64,000 nt of DNA from contig NZ_CP087176.1 in NCBI RefSeq assembly GCF_024748695.1, positions 6,379,501 to 6,443,500 of the forward strand. The letters run 5' to 3'. Shown here in pieces: positions 47,356-56,644 of the stretch (its first letter is position 1; each line of letters begins with the position of its first letter). The position numbers and the translations under genes were made by a program. The DNA is from Pseudomonas sp. B21-040. GTDB lineage: Bacteria; Pseudomonadota; Gammaproteobacteria; Pseudomonadales; Pseudomonadaceae. The notes under the pieces were generated by a model. That model worked only from the letters and a program-made list of their open reading frames with translations, did no database searches and was not told where the DNA came from.

Positions 47356-48293
47356 TCGTGACCTGCCTCGCCGTAGACCGCTTTCAGAATGTCGTTGGCG
47401 CCCTGACTCAGAAGATCCTCGGCGACTTTCACACCCAGGGTTTCGGCATCTGCACGTGGCGCACGGCCCTCGGCGCTGAGCAACAGGCCACCGTTTGGAT
47501 CTCCGACCAGGCCACGCAACCAGACCTGCTCACCTTCAAGCACGGCATAGCAGGCGATGGGGACCTGGCAGCCGCCGTTCAAGTGTTTGTTGAGGGCACG
47601 TTCGGCCGTCACGCGAGTGGCGGTGTCCTGATGGTGCAACGGTGCCAGCAAGGTGTGAATTTCGCTGTCGGCTGTGCGGCATTCGATACCGACTGCGCCT
47701 TGTCCACCAGCAGGCAAGCTGTCGTCGACGCTGATCGCCGACGTAATACGGTCTTCGAAGCCCAGGCGAATCAAGCCCGCCGCGGCAAGGATGATGGCGT
47801 CGTATTCACCGGCATCGAGCTTGGCCAGGCGCGTATTGACGTTGCCACGCAGGAAACGGATTTCCAGGTCCGGACGACGGGTGAGCAACTGGGCCTGACG
47901 GCGCAGGCTGGACGTGCCGACGATACTGCCCGGGGGCAATTCATCCAGGCTGGCGTACGTGTTTGAGACGAAAGCATCGCGAGGGTCTTCGCGCTCACAG
48001 ATGCAAAACAGGCCGAGCCCTTCGGGGAAGTCCATCGGCACGTCTTTCATGGAGTGCACAGCGATGTCGGCTTCATTTTCCAGCAGCGCGGTTTCCAGTT
48101 CTTTGACGAACAAACCCTTGCCGCCGATTTTCGACAGCGGAGAGTCCAGCAACTTGTCGCCGCGACTGACCATGGGCACCAACGTCACGAGCAGGCCAGG
48201 ATGGGCCTCTTCCAGACGGGCTTTGACGTATTCGGCCTGCCATAGGGCCAGGGCGCTTTTGCGGGTGGCGATGCGGATTTCGCGAGAGGACAT
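47352..48293 (-). CDS. hemC: Hydroxymethylbilane synthase (porphobilinogen deaminase)
   Basis: This 313-residue enzyme polymerises four porphobilinogens. The active Asp lies in [12 protein letters not shown]; the dipyrromethane cofactor is carried by the Cys of [13 protein letters not shown]; substrate arginines are in [11 protein letters not shown] and [14 protein letters not shown]. First gene of the hem operon, 139 bp downstream of algR, with its own likely promoter in that gap. Confidence 0.97.
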   Translation of the reverse strand: MSSREIRIATRKSALALWQAEYVKARLEEAHPGLLVTLVPMVSRGDKLLDSPLSKIGGKGLFVKELETALLENEADIAVHSMKDVPMDFPEGLGLFCICEREDPRDAFVSNTYASLDELPPGSIVGTSSLRRQAQLLTRRPDLEIRFLRGNVNTRLAKLDAGEYDAIILAAAGLIRLGFEDRITSAISVDDSLPAGGQGAVGIECRTADSEIHTLLAPLHHQDTATRVTAERALNKHLNGGCQVPIACYAVLEGEQVWLRGLVGDPNGGLLLSAEGRAPRADAETLGVKVAEDLLSQGANDILKAVYGEAGHE

Positions 48294-48432
48294 GGATCAA
48301 TCCGTACTGAAATAGATACGGCGGATAATAACAGCTCAACCAAATCCACTTTGACTTGTATCAGATACTGCGTGGCCTCCCTGGCCCGGGATTGTCCGCA
48401 ATCAGCGATGCAACCCGCCTGCGAACGGCGAG

Positions 48433-49179
48433 TTAAAGCTGCTGCATCATTTTGCGCACGCCGGCCACATGGCGCCGACTGACGATCAATGCATCACCGT
48501 TCAGGCCTTTGAGAAACAGCTGGAAATGCCCCAGAGGCGTGCGTTGCAAGCGCTCGATACGTTCGCGGGCGACCAGAGCGTTGCGGTGAATACGCACGAA
48601 TCGGTCGCCGAACTCATCCTCAAGGGCCTTGAGCGGTTCATCCAGCAACACCTCGCCACCTTCGTGGCGCAGGGTCACGTATTTGTGATCGGCAATGAAG
48701 TAGACCACCTGATCCAACGGGATCAGCTCGATGCCTTTGCGGGTTCGCGCGCTGATATGACTGCGGGGACCGCTGCCACTTTCGGCGGCGGGGCGAGTCA
48801 GGGCGGCGAGCTGGAGGCGATTGGGGCGCTCGGCTTTCTTTAATGCTTCGTGAAGATGTTCAGTACGCACGGGTTTCACCACATAGCCTACGGCGCTGGC
48901 CTGTAAGGCTTCCACGGCAAATTCATCGGGTCCTGCACAAAACACCACAGCGGGCGGAGTTTCGCGTTCGCACAACCGCGCAGCCACTTGCAGGCCATCA
49001 AGGCCTGGCATGCGGATATCGAGCAACACGATATCCGGTTTGTGGCTGTCGATCAGTGCCAACGCCTCTTCGCCGTTCGTGGCGCTAGGCTCCAGGACAC
49101 TGTATCCCTCGAGTTCACCGACCATTCGGCTCAGGCGCTCGCGGGCCAGGGGTTCGTCATCAACGATCAGGACATTCAT
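48433..49179 (-). CDS. algR: LytTR-type response regulator AlgR
   Basis: A 248-residue regulator with an N-terminal receiver domain (MNVLIVDDEPLARERLSRM; phosphoacceptor Asp in DIVLLDIRMPGLDGL) and a C-terminal LytTR DNA-binding domain (ISARTRKGIELIPLDQVVYFIADHKYVTLRHEGGEVLLDEPLKALEDEF ... RIHRNALV). AlgR controls alginate, type IV pili and other traits in P. aeruginosa. The ATG at 49179 overlaps the stop of the truncated algZ remnant as ATGA. Its cognate kinase gene is missing here. Confidence 0.97.
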   Translation of the reverse strand: MNVLIVDDEPLARERLSRMVGELEGYSVLEPSATNGEEALALIDSHKPDIVLLDIRMPGLDGLQVAARLCERETPPAVVFCAGPDEFAVEALQASAVGYVVKPVRTEHLHEALKKAERPNRLQLAALTRPAAESGSGPRSHISARTRKGIELIPLDQVVYFIADHKYVTLRHEGGEVLLDEPLKALEDEFGDRFVRIHRNALVARERIERLQRTPLGHFQLFLKGLNGDALIVSRRHVAGVRKMMQQL

Positions 49180-49334
49180 ATTGCGCTGGATTCCTGCGTG
49201 AGTCTCGCACAAGGATAGCGTAGACAGGTGAAGTGACGTCCGTCACCGCGATCCACGCTAAGACTAGCGCGAGGGCCAAAAAGTGCCGCGAGATCGGCGG
49301 CTAAATTTTCAACTGCCGCGTGACTGGAGGCTCT
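49176..49334 (-). pseudogene. algZ: C-terminal remnant of the sensor kinase gene algZ (fimS)
   Basis: A minus-strand frame of about 50 codons ends in TGA at 49176-49178, which overlaps the algR ATG (ATGA). It encodes the segment VENLAADLAALFGPRASLSV followed by GDGRHFTCLRYPCARLTQES, the end pattern of LytS-type kinases such as AlgZ/FimS: the last ATPase helix, then a beta-strand pair and an FTCLRYP tail. No other part of the 358-residue-type kinase (membrane spans, phosphorylated-His and N boxes) is found between algR and argH; only about 305 bp remain to argH. The segment is best read as a deletion scar. The 5' limit is approximate, and I cannot exclude a lineage-wide loss. Confidence 0.7.
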
Positions 49335-49636
49335 GGCCCGCGTTGGCGAGATATCGCCGTGGGTTTTCCGATACACAATATGAACACCCCCTCTTCTTAT
49401 AGTCAGTGGCCGCACCGAGAAGTGCGCAGTTCCTACTGTCCAACTGTAGACGGTTGCCGGGACGTTATTGCTCAATTGAAAAATATCGTTGCGCAATTTT
49501 CCAAACTCTCACCTTGAGTATGGACCGAGGTATAAGAAAAAACGTATCGACCAGTGTCAGCGACAGGATTGGCAACCCTGTTATTATCCGCGACAGCTTC
49601 CAACGTCACTTTTCTCCAGCCGATACGAGCGAATTC
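49335..49636. other. Intergenic region between the algZ remnant and argH
   Basis: About 300 bp hold the argH promoter region and, on the other strand, whatever drives algR. AT-rich stretches (TTGAAAAATATCG, TATAAGAAAAAAC) lie 90-160 bp before argH and are possible promoter parts; I see no conserved gene here. Confidence 0.5.
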
Positions 49637-51031
49637 ATGAGCACTGACAAGACCAATCAGTCCTGGGGCGGCCGCTTCAGTGAACCCGTCGACGCCTTCG
49701 TCGCCCGCTTCACCGCCTCCGTCACTTTCGACCAGCGCCTGTATCGCCACGACATCATGGGCTCGATCGCCCACGCCACCATGCTGGCCAAGGTCGGCGT
49801 GCTGACCGATGCCGAGCGCGACAGCATCATCGATGGCCTGAACACCATTCAGGGCGAAATCGAGGCCGGCCAGTTCGACTGGCGCATCGACCTCGAAGAC
49901 GTGCACATGAACATCGAGGCACGCCTGACCGACCGCATCGGCGTCACCGGCAAGAAACTGCACACCGGCCGTAGTCGTAACGACCAGGTCGCCACCGACA
50001 TCCGCCTGTGGCTGCGTGACGAGATCGATCTGATCCTCGCCGAAATCACCCGCCTGCAAAAAGGCTTGCTGGAACAGGCCGAGCGCGAGGCAGGCAGCAT
50101 CATGCCGGGCTTCACTCACCTGCAAACCGCGCAGCCAGTGACCTTCGGGCACCACATGCTGGCCTGGTTCGAAATGCTCAGCCGCGACTATGAGCGCCTG
50201 GTCGACTGCCGCAAACGCACCAACCGCATGCCATTGGGCAGCGCCGCGTTGGCCGGCACCACCTACCCGATCGACCGCGAATACACCGCGCAGCTGCTGG
50301 GCTTCGACGCCGTTGGCGGCAACTCGCTGGACAACGTGTCCGATCGTGACTTCGCCATCGAGTTCTGCTCGGCGGCAAGCATCGCGATGATGCACTTGTC
50401 GCGCTTCTCCGAAGAGCTGGTGCTGTGGACCAGCGCGCAGTTCCAGTTCATTGATCTGCCGGACCGCTTCTGCACTGGCAGTTCGATCATGCCGCAAAAG
50501 AAAAACCCTGACGTACCGGAACTGGTTCGTGGCAAGTCCGGCCGCGTCTTCGGCGCTCTGATGGGCCTGCTGACCTTGATGAAGGGCCAGCCGCTGGCCT
50601 ACAACAAGGACAACCAGGAAGACAAAGAGCCGCTGTTCGATGCCGCCGATACCCTGCGCGATTCGTTGCGCGCCTTTGCCGACATGATCCCGGCCATCAA
50701 ACCCAAGCACGCAATGATGCGCGAAGCAGCGTTGCGCGGTTTCTCCACCGCCACCGACCTGGCTGACTACCTGGTACGCCGTGGCCTGCCGTTCCGCGAC
50801 TGCCACGAAATCGTTGGCCACGCCGTGAAGTATGGCGTGGAAAGCGGTAAGGATCTGGCGGAAATGAGCCTGGAAGAGCTGCGTAAATTCAGCGACCAGA
50901 TCGATCAGGACGTATTTGCGGTGTTGACGCTGGAAGGTTCGGTGAACGCTCGCAACCATATCGGCGGCACTGCACCGACGCAGGTAAAGGCCGCTGTTGC
51001 GCGCGGTCAGGCACTTTTGGCTAGCCGCTAA
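49637..51031 (+). CDS. argH: Argininosuccinate lyase
   Basis: A 464-residue tetrameric enzyme that splits argininosuccinate into arginine and fumarate. The fumarase-superfamily signature [19 protein letters not shown] is near residue 280, with the N-terminal [21 protein letters not shown] and [22 protein letters not shown] conserved. The ATG at 49637 is the family start; the frame is open far upstream without similarity. Divergent from algR, as in P. aeruginosa, where algZ also intervenes. Confidence 0.98.
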   Translation: MSTDKTNQSWGGRFSEPVDAFVARFTASVTFDQRLYRHDIMGSIAHATMLAKVGVLTDAERDSIIDGLNTIQGEIEAGQFDWRIDLEDVHMNIEARLTDRIGVTGKKLHTGRSRNDQVATDIRLWLRDEIDLILAEITRLQKGLLEQAEREAGSIMPGFTHLQTAQPVTFGHHMLAWFEMLSRDYERLVDCRKRTNRMPLGSAALAGTTYPIDREYTAQLLGFDAVGGNSLDNVSDRDFAIEFCSAASIAMMHLSRFSEELVLWTSAQFQFIDLPDRFCTGSSIMPQKKNPDVPELVRGKSGRVFGALMGLLTLMKGQPLAYNKDNQEDKEPLFDAADTLRDSLRAFADMIPAIKPKHAMMREAALRGFSTATDLADYLVRRGLPFRDCHEIVGHAVKYGVESGKDLAEMSLEELRKFSDQIDQDVFAVLTLEGSVNARNHIGGTAPTQVKAAVARGQALLASR

Positions 51032-51034
51032 AAG

Positions 51035-51100
51035 CATCGCAAGCAGGCTCACTCCTACAGGGGAACGCATTCCATTGTAGGAGTAAGCCTGCTCGCGACG
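51035..51100. repeat. REP pair with GTAGGAGT ends
   Basis: CATCGCAAGCAGGCTCACTCCTACA and the facing TGTAGGAGTAAGCCTGCTCGCGACG lie between the convergent argH and GST genes. Confidence 0.85.
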
Positions 51101-51123
51101 ACTGACTTCAGAGCACTAAAAAC

Positions 51124-51783
51124 TCACTTCTTGGTCGCGACCATCGCCAAAAACGCCGGCATTGCCGCTTCCTTGTCCGCTGCAATCTTCTGCACATGCG
51201 GATTCTGCTCAAGCCGCTGCAACAGCGCTTTTGCCTCCGGCATTTCTGCCAACAGATCGATACCAAACAGCTTCTGCCCCACGGCACTGGCCAGCGGCAC
51301 GCTATAAAGGAAATACAAATCCGCCACGCTCAAGCTGTCGCCCGCCACATACGGGGCGAATTTGCCGTGCCGGGCCAACGAGGCAAAACCCAGCAACAGC
51401 TCGGCTTTGGTCCGCTCCTTGATCGCCTCTGGTATCTGCACGCCAAAAAACGCCTCGCCGTAGCACATGCGCGCCGGCAACTCGATGTACAGCTCGATTT
51501 CCTTGGCCAGCGCCAGGGTTTGCGCACGCTCGAAAGGATCGCTTGGGAGCAGCGGCGTGCCTTGCTGGCTCTGCTCGATGTATTCGAGAATCACCGCGGT
51601 TTCATTGATAAAACCGTGCTCGGTGTGCAGCACCGGCACTTTACCGCGCGGGCTGATGGCCAGTGCTTGCGGGGTAGTGCCGCCATAAAACGCCACTTCT
51701 TCGAACGGCAGTCCCTTCTCGAGCAGCGCCAGTTTGACCATGTTGTAGTAGTTGCTGACGGAAAATCCATAAAGCTTGAGCAT
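51124..51783 (-). CDS. Glutathione S-transferase family protein
   Basis: A 219-residue protein with an N-terminal thioredoxin-fold domain (MLKLYGFSVSNYYNMVKLALLEKGLPFEEV, KVPVLHTEHGFINETAVILEYIE) and an all-helical C-terminal domain (YVAGDSLSVADLYFLYSV). Ser9/Asn11 are candidate glutathione-activating residues. It is likely to conjugate or reduce electrophiles; the substrate is unknown. The ATG at 51783 has GGAGG before it. Confidence 0.92.
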   Translation of the reverse strand: MLKLYGFSVSNYYNMVKLALLEKGLPFEEVAFYGGTTPQALAISPRGKVPVLHTEHGFINETAVILEYIEQSQQGTPLLPSDPFERAQTLALAKEIELYIELPARMCYGEAFFGVQIPEAIKERTKAELLLGFASLARHGKFAPYVAGDSLSVADLYFLYSVPLASAVGQKLFGIDLLAEMPEAKALLQRLEQNPHVQKIAADKEAAMPAFLAMVATKK

Positions 51784-51907
51784 CACAAAGCCTCCAGGCC
51801 GTGCGGGGTTGGCAGTCCTGTTTTATAGAACGTCGCAGCGATTCTTGCCAGCAGCATCACAGCGCTGAATGCAGGTAAACTGGCCGCCTTAACTTGAGGA
51901 GCCTGCC

Positions 51908-52192
51908 ATGAGCGAGCCGACAGACATCGATAACGACGAAGAAGAGTTCACCGAAAACACCCTGATCGAAGCCATCGAAAACCAGATCGAAAGCGATAAC
52001 CCGCCTGCAGCCAAGGCAACGTTCAACAAGTTGACCCTGGTGGGTTACGAGCGGGAAGAAATTCTCAACCTGATGGCCCACGTTTTAGCGGTAGAAATCG
52101 ACGCGATCCTCGAAGAAGACCGCGCGTTCAACACAGAATGGTACGAAGCGGCACTGCGCGCGCTACCAGAACTGCCGCCGGAAAAGAAGTAA
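51908..52192 (+). CDS. Conserved hypothetical acidic protein
   Basis: A 94-residue, highly acidic, all-helical protein (SEPTDIDNDEEEFTENTLIEAIENQIESDNPPAAKATFNKLTLVGYEREEILNLMAHVLAVEIDAILEEDR). The helical part FNKLTLVGYEREEILNLMAHVLAVEI looks like a conserved small domain of Pseudomonas proteins. TTGAGGAG lies before the ATG. I recognise no function. Confidence 0.8.
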   Translation: MSEPTDIDNDEEEFTENTLIEAIENQIESDNPPAAKATFNKLTLVGYEREEILNLMAHVLAVEIDAILEEDRAFNTEWYEAALRALPELPPEKK

Positions 52193-52203
52193 GTCAGAAA
52201 CCG

Positions 52204-52291
52204 GTAGGAGCAAGGCTTGCCCGCGATGAACGATGGCACGATCCGTCTGACAGGTCGCGGCGCGGCAATCGCGGGCAAGCCTTGCTCCTAC
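52204..52291. repeat. REP pair (GTAGGAGCAAGGCTTGCCCGCGAT)
   Basis: Two 24-base arms (52204-52227 and 52268-52291) face each other almost perfectly, between the acidic protein gene and the TIGR02647 gene. Confidence 0.9.
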
Positions 52292-52428
52292 AGCACCCCG
52301 CTGCCGCACCTCCTGCCGGGGAATGCTTCCCGAGGCGAAAAATCCCTGTCGCGAGCACTGGACATGCCGCACAAGTGGGCTCACCTTAGGGGCGCTGTCG
52401 TCCAATTCCTAGAAAGTCTGGAGTCCTT

Positions 52429-52674
52429 ATGTCGCTTACCCCTGAGTTGGTTGCCGAACTGGAAGTCCTCGCACTCTTCAACCTGGACAGTTCCCAGGAA
52501 GGTTTGAAAATTCATCAGACCGCTGCCCCGAAACACATCGCCGCCGCCAAACGCCTGCATGAAAAGGAACTGATCGACCAGCCCGATGGCGGTTACCTGA
52601 CCAGCCTGGGGCGTGATGCCGCACAAAATGTGCAAACAGTACTGACCATTCTGAGTGTCGCAGAAACAGCCTGA
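52429..52674 (+). CDS. TIGR02647 family small protein
   Basis: An 81-residue protein starting SLTPELVAELEVLALFNLDSSQEGLKIHQTAAPKHIAAAKRLHEKELIDQPDGGYLTSLGRDAA. The helix-turn-helix-like spacing (AAAKRLHEKELIDQPDGGYLTSLG resembles a winged-helix recognition end) suggests nucleic acid binding, but there is no direct evidence. Single gene with a hairpin downstream. Confidence 0.85.
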   Translation: MSLTPELVAELEVLALFNLDSSQEGLKIHQTAAPKHIAAAKRLHEKELIDQPDGGYLTSLGRDAAQNVQTVLTILSVAETA

Positions 52675-52687
52675 AGATCACCGCATC

Positions 52688-52723
52688 GCCCACGGAAACC
52701 CCTGCGACGGGATTTCCGCGGGC
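52688..52723 (+). terminator. Hairpin after the TIGR02647 gene
   Basis: GCCCACGGAAACCCC pairs with GGGATTTCCGCGGGC (two non-Watson-Crick pairs, 6-base loop). There is no T-tract, so it may be a weak terminator. Confidence 0.5.
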
Positions 52724-52866
52724 AAACTTGCTGAGTCGCCATCAACCCGCGATATAAATCTGACGTCAAAATCCAAAATCAGCTTAAAAGTGCCAGGCCC
52801 GAGGCGCTAAACTGCCCCTCATCCGCCGACCCCACGTCCGAGCCTCGCGAGCCGGTTTGAGCTGAC

Positions 52867-55710
52867 ATGACCCGCAACCATGAAATCCGCCCCGATCTGG
52901 ACGAGGGAATCGACCGCAAGGTTCTCAGCCAACTGCGCGCCCGCTTTCTAAAACTCAATGAAGGCCGCATGGCCCGTGCCATGGAGGGGTTGTCGACCCG
53001 CCAGCAAACAGTACTGACGCTGCTGCCGCTGTTTTTCCACGTGAATCATCCGTTGTTGCCAGGGTATGTGTCCGGCAGCACGCCGGCCGGACTGTCGAAC
53101 TTCGAGCCCGACGCCAATGCCCTCGCTGAAGCCCAACGCCTGACCCGCTCGTTTTCTTACAAGCCGCGCCATGGCAGCAACCCGCCGCGACCGATCCACG
53201 GCCTGTTCCTGATGGGCAGCCTTGGTACGCTGGCTCAAGCCGATCAGAGCGACATGGACGTCTGGGTGTGCCATGCACCGGACCTCAGCGAAAGCGAACT
53301 CGCGGAGCTGCGTAAAAAGTGCCAACTGCTGGAGGTCTGGGCCACGAGCCTGGGCGCCGAGGCGCATTTCTTCCTGATCGACCCGACGCGCTTCGTGCTC
53401 GGCGAGCGCGATACCCAGTTGAGCTCCGAAGACTGCGGCACCACCCAGCATTACTTGCTGCTGGACGAGTTCTACCGCACTGCGATCTGGCTGGCAGGTC
53501 GTACGCCAATCTGGTGGCTGGTGCCGGTCTACGACGAATCCGCCTACGACCGGTACACCCACACGCTCCTGTCCAAACGCTTCATCCGCGCCGACGAAAG
53601 CCTGGACCTCGGGCATTTGGCCTACATTCCGCCCGGTGAATTCATTGGCGCCGGCCTCTGGCAGTTGTTCAAGGGCATCGAGTCCCCCTACAAGTCCGTG
53701 CTCAAGCTGCTACTGACCGAGGTCTACGCCAGCGAACACCCCGAGGTTCATTGCCTGAGCCTGCGTTTCAAACAAGCCGTGTTCGCCAATCAACTGGACC
53801 TCGACGAGCTGGACCCTTATATCGTGGTCTACCGGCGCATCGAGGAATACCTCACGGCCCGGGGCGAACCGGAACGGCTGGAATTGGTGCGGCGCGCCCT
53901 GTACCTGAAGGTCAATCGCAAACTCACCGGCAGCAGCCGCGCTCAGAGCTGGCAGCGTTCACTGCTGGAGCGGCTGGCTCAAGAATGGGGCTGGGATCAA
54001 CGGCAACTGGCGCTGCTTGATAGCCGCAGCCAGTGGAAAGTCCGCCAGGTCAGCGCTGAACGCCGTGCTCTGGTCAACGAGCTGAACTACAGCTACCGCT
54101 TCCTGACTCAGTTCGCCCGCAGCGAACAAACTGTCAGCCTGATCAACAAGCGCGACCTCAACGTGCTGGGTCGACGGCTATACGCGGCCTTCGAGCGCAA
54201 GGCCGACAAGGTCGAGTTCATCAACCCGGGCATCGCCCCGGACTTGGCCGAAGACACCCTGACACTGGTGCAGGCGCCCAACAAGAAAGAGCCGGGGCAA
54301 ACCCAGTGGGGTTTGTACAACGGCAGCCTGACCGCTCAAGAGTGGGAGCATTTCGCGCCGATAAAGCGCAGCCGCCAATTGCTTGAATTACTCACCTGGT
54401 GCCACCGCAATGGCGTGATCGACAGCAGCACGCGGCTCGCCCTGCACCCTGGCGCCAGCGACTTGAGCGAGTTCGAACTGTTCAACCTGCTCGGTAGCCT
54501 GCAACAGAGCATTGCGCTCCCCCTGGCCACCGTTGCAGAAGAGACGTTGCTGCGCGCCAGCGTACCGAGCGAGGTGTTGATTCTGGTGAACGTTGGCGTC
54601 GACCCGCTCAAGCATCATCGCGATCTGAACATCCTGATGACCACCGAGCGCACCGACTCGTTGAGCTACGCCGGGGTGCGCGAAAACCTGGTGCTGACGC
54701 TGGACCAGGTCACGCTCAACAGCTGGAACGAAGTGCTGGTCAGCCGCTACGACGGCCCTCATGCCCTGCTCGACTGCCTGCGCGCTTACCTCAACAACCT
54801 TCCAAGCGGGTTGGCGCAGCCTCGATTGCGGGTTCGCTGTTTCTGTCACAACCGCGCGCAGTTCATTGCGCGACGCGTCGAAGAGGTCCTCGATACAGCG
54901 CAAAACCTGTTATTGAGCAATCTCAATCACCGTTACCTGATTCAGGTCCAGCAGCACTACCACGTGCTTGAGCTGGTGCCCGGCCAGGTCAATCACGTTG
55001 CCCTCGCCACCTTGCCGGCACTGATCGATTACCTGGGCGAGGAACTGACAGCGTACAGCCCGCTGCACCTGGACCCGATGGCACTGGAAGACCACGACCT
55101 GGCACTGCTTCTGCCGATGGGGCAACCCGAGTGCATCCAAGTGTTCTACCGAATCAACGAAGACCAGGCCGACTTGTATGTCCTCGATGAATTCAATGCG
55201 CTGTGGCAACAACGCTTGCCTTATCACGATGAACAAAGCCTGCTGGTGCCACTGCAACGCTTCCTGCAATCGATTCAGTACCGACGCGATGCCTTGTTGC
55301 CGATGGACGCGGCCCAGCCCTTGAGCCTCGACACCTTGTATTACCAACTGCTGCCTTCCGGCCCCGGACGAGCGCGTCGGGTCGAAGCGCGGCCCGCGCC
55401 GCAAACGCCGGTCAACAAACCGTTCTACGACGTCCAGGCGATCATCGGCAAAGCCGCACCGGGAAAGGTGCAGGTGACGTTGTATTGCAATCAACGAGAG
55501 TTTTCAGAACTGGAACATGGCGACCAACTGTTCAGCGTGGTTGCACAAGAAATCGTCGAGCAGCGTCGCGAAACCGAACGCTATCGCTGCTACATCACCG
55601 ACCTGGACCTTTCGGGCCTGCCCGGTGACGAACAGAGTTCAAGCAATTTGTACCTGCGCTACAAGGCTGACCTGGAGCGCTCGTTGAACGAGGCACTCGA
55701 ACAGGTCTGA
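52867..55710 (+). CDS. cyaA: Class I adenylate cyclase
   Basis: A 947-residue enzyme that makes cyclic AMP. The N-terminal catalytic half shows PIHGLFLMGSLGTLAQADQSDMDVWVCH near residues 118-145 (the GS-x9-DxD nucleotidyltransferase signature; Asp pair DMD), then LEVWATSLGAEAHFFLIDPTRF and a LDEFYRTAIWLAGRTPIWWLVP stretch. The C-terminal half is the regulatory region. The length fits the class I cyclases of gammaproteobacteria. In Pseudomonas cAMP works with Vfr rather than in classical sugar repression. It converges on rnk (6 bp apart). Confidence 0.97.
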   Translation: MTRNHEIRPDLDEGIDRKVLSQLRARFLKLNEGRMARAMEGLSTRQQTVLTLLPLFFHVNHPLLPGYVSGSTPAGLSNFEPDANALAEAQRLTRSFSYKPRHGSNPPRPIHGLFLMGSLGTLAQADQSDMDVWVCHAPDLSESELAELRKKCQLLEVWATSLGAEAHFFLIDPTRFVLGERDTQLSSEDCGTTQHYLLLDEFYRTAIWLAGRTPIWWLVPVYDESAYDRYTHTLLSKRFIRADESLDLGHLAYIPPGEFIGAGLWQLFKGIESPYKSVLKLLLTEVYASEHPEVHCLSLRFKQAVFANQLDLDELDPYIVVYRRIEEYLTARGEPERLELVRRALYLKVNRKLTGSSRAQSWQRSLLERLAQEWGWDQRQLALLDSRSQWKVRQVSAERRALVNELNYSYRFLTQFARSEQTVSLINKRDLNVLGRRLYAAFERKADKVEFINPGIAPDLAEDTLTLVQAPNKKEPGQTQWGLYNGSLTAQEWEHFAPIKRSRQLLELLTWCHRNGVIDSSTRLALHPGASDLSEFELFNLLGSLQQSIALPLATVAEETLLRASVPSEVLILVNVGVDPLKHHRDLNILMTTERTDSLSYAGVRENLVLTLDQVTLNSWNEVLVSRYDGPHALLDCLRAYLNNLPSGLAQPRLRVRCFCHNRAQFIARRVEEVLDTAQNLLLSNLNHRYLIQVQQHYHVLELVPGQVNHVALATLPALIDYLGEELTAYSPLHLDPMALEDHDLALLLPMGQPECIQVFYRINEDQADLYVLDEFNALWQQRLPYHDEQSLLVPLQRFLQSIQYRRDALLPMDAAQPLSLDTLYYQLLPSGPGRARRVEARPAPQTPVNKPFYDVQAIIGKAAPGKVQVTLYCNQREFSELEHGDQLFSVVAQEIVEQRRETERYRCYITDLDLSGLPGDEQSSSNLYLRYKADLERSLNEALEQV

Positions 55711-55716
55711 GGGGCG

Positions 55717-56127
55717 TTATTCCGGGAAGTCGCCGCCATTGGCAGGCTGGGATTCAACTTCCAGCAACGTCAGTTTGAGGGTCTTGCCGCCCGGCGCTGG
55801 CCAGTCGATGTGCTGACCGACTTTCAGACCGAGCAAAGCACTGCCCACCGGCGCCAGAATGGAAATCCGGCCTTCGTCGGCATTGGCATCCTTGGGGTAA
55901 ACCAGGGTCAGGTGATAGTCCTTGCCACTGCTTTCTTCACGGCAGTGCACACGGGAATTCATGGTCACGACATCGGCGGGCACTTCATCGTGACCAACCA
56001 GGGTATCGGCGCGATCCAGTTCGGTTTGCAGCGCGATGACGCCTGGCAGCGTGTCATCCAGGCTGTCGATCAGGCGCTCCAGACGTTGGACGTCCAGACG
56101 GGTAAGGGTGATGGAAGGTGCGGTCAT
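55717..56127 (-). CDS. rnk: Regulator of nucleoside diphosphate kinase
   Basis: A 136-residue GreA/GreB-related protein. An N-terminal coiled-coil stub (ITLTRLDVQRLERLIDSLDD) is followed by the C-terminal FKBP-like domain (DVVTMNSRVHCREESSGKDYHLTLVYPKDANADEGRISILAPVGSALLGLKVGQHIDWPAPGG). Rnk binds RNA polymerase and raises Ndk levels in P. aeruginosa. The ATG at 56127 is chosen from the family start; GGAG is 12 bases upstream. Confidence 0.95.
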   Translation of the reverse strand: MTAPSITLTRLDVQRLERLIDSLDDTLPGVIALQTELDRADTLVGHDEVPADVVTMNSRVHCREESSGKDYHLTLVYPKDANADEGRISILAPVGSALLGLKVGQHIDWPAPGGKTLKLTLLEVESQPANGGDFPE

Positions 56128-56164
56128 GATTAAGGCAGACTCCTTTCTTCTGCACAGAAAAAGC

Positions 56165-56194
56165 AAAACCCCGCCAGAAAAAGGCGGGGTTTTC
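56165..56194 (-). terminator. Terminator upstream of rnk (ends cyaY/DUF1289 transcript)
   Basis: AAAACCCCGCC/GGCGGGGTTTT with an A-rich loop; T-tracts on either strand. It isolates rnk from the genes to its right. Confidence 0.88.
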
Positions 56195-56274
56195 ACGAGC
56201 CTCGATGGGTTGAGGCGTTTCTGGACACTATCACAGCTCAATAAATATACAAGTCAGGTGCGACCAAGCACTTT

Positions 56275-56406
56275 GTAGCCGCTGGCGAAGCCTGCGTTCG
56301 GCTGCGTAGCAGTCGTGGAATCAGGCGATAGGGTGTATCAGGAGTAACGAGCATTCAGGTTTTACGACGGCTACGCAGCCGAACGCAGGCTTCGCCAGCT
56401 GCTACA
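56275..56406. repeat. Long inverted REP pair (CTGGCGAAGCCTGCGTTCGGCTGCGTAG type)
   Basis: Arms of about 42 bases (TGTAGCCGCTGGCGAAGCC... and its complement ending at 56406) flank a spacer of about 47 bp. This is another repeat family, longer than the REPINs elsewhere in the window. Confidence 0.9.
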
Positions 56407-56421
56407 GGTCGCTTGAAGGCT

Positions 56422-56640
56422 TCAGGTGGCGGTCTTGCGCTGTGAGGCTTGGGCACAGATAACCCGTCGACGTTCATCATCCGCCGAGCGCCACTCGCGG
56501 ATGTCTTCGACATGGCGAAAACACCCAAGGCAGACCTTCTGCTCATCCAGCCGACACACACCGCTGCACGGCGAAGGCACCGCCGGGCTGACATTGCTGT
56601 AGAGCGGTTTGGGCGGACGAACGGGCGCAGGCTGGGTCAC
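56422..56640 (-). CDS. DUF1289 domain protein (Cys-rich small protein)
   Basis: A 72-residue protein with the four-Cys pattern SPCSGVCRLDEQKVCLGCFRHVEDIREWRSADDERRRVI, likely binding zinc or an Fe-S cluster. The start is GTG at 56640, 4 bp after the cyaY stop. The GTG is supported by the match of this frame to the family. Function unknown; coupling to frataxin suggests a link with iron or Fe-S metabolism. Confidence 0.82.
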   Translation of the reverse strand: MTQPAPVRPPKPLYSNVSPAVPSPCSGVCRLDEQKVCLGCFRHVEDIREWRSADDERRRVICAQASQRKTAT

Positions 56641-56644
56641 GATT

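Noticed and set aside
49406..49636. 77-codon N-terminal extension of argH
   Set aside because: It has no similarity to the family and is preceded by no ribosome site; the ATG at 49637 matches the known start.
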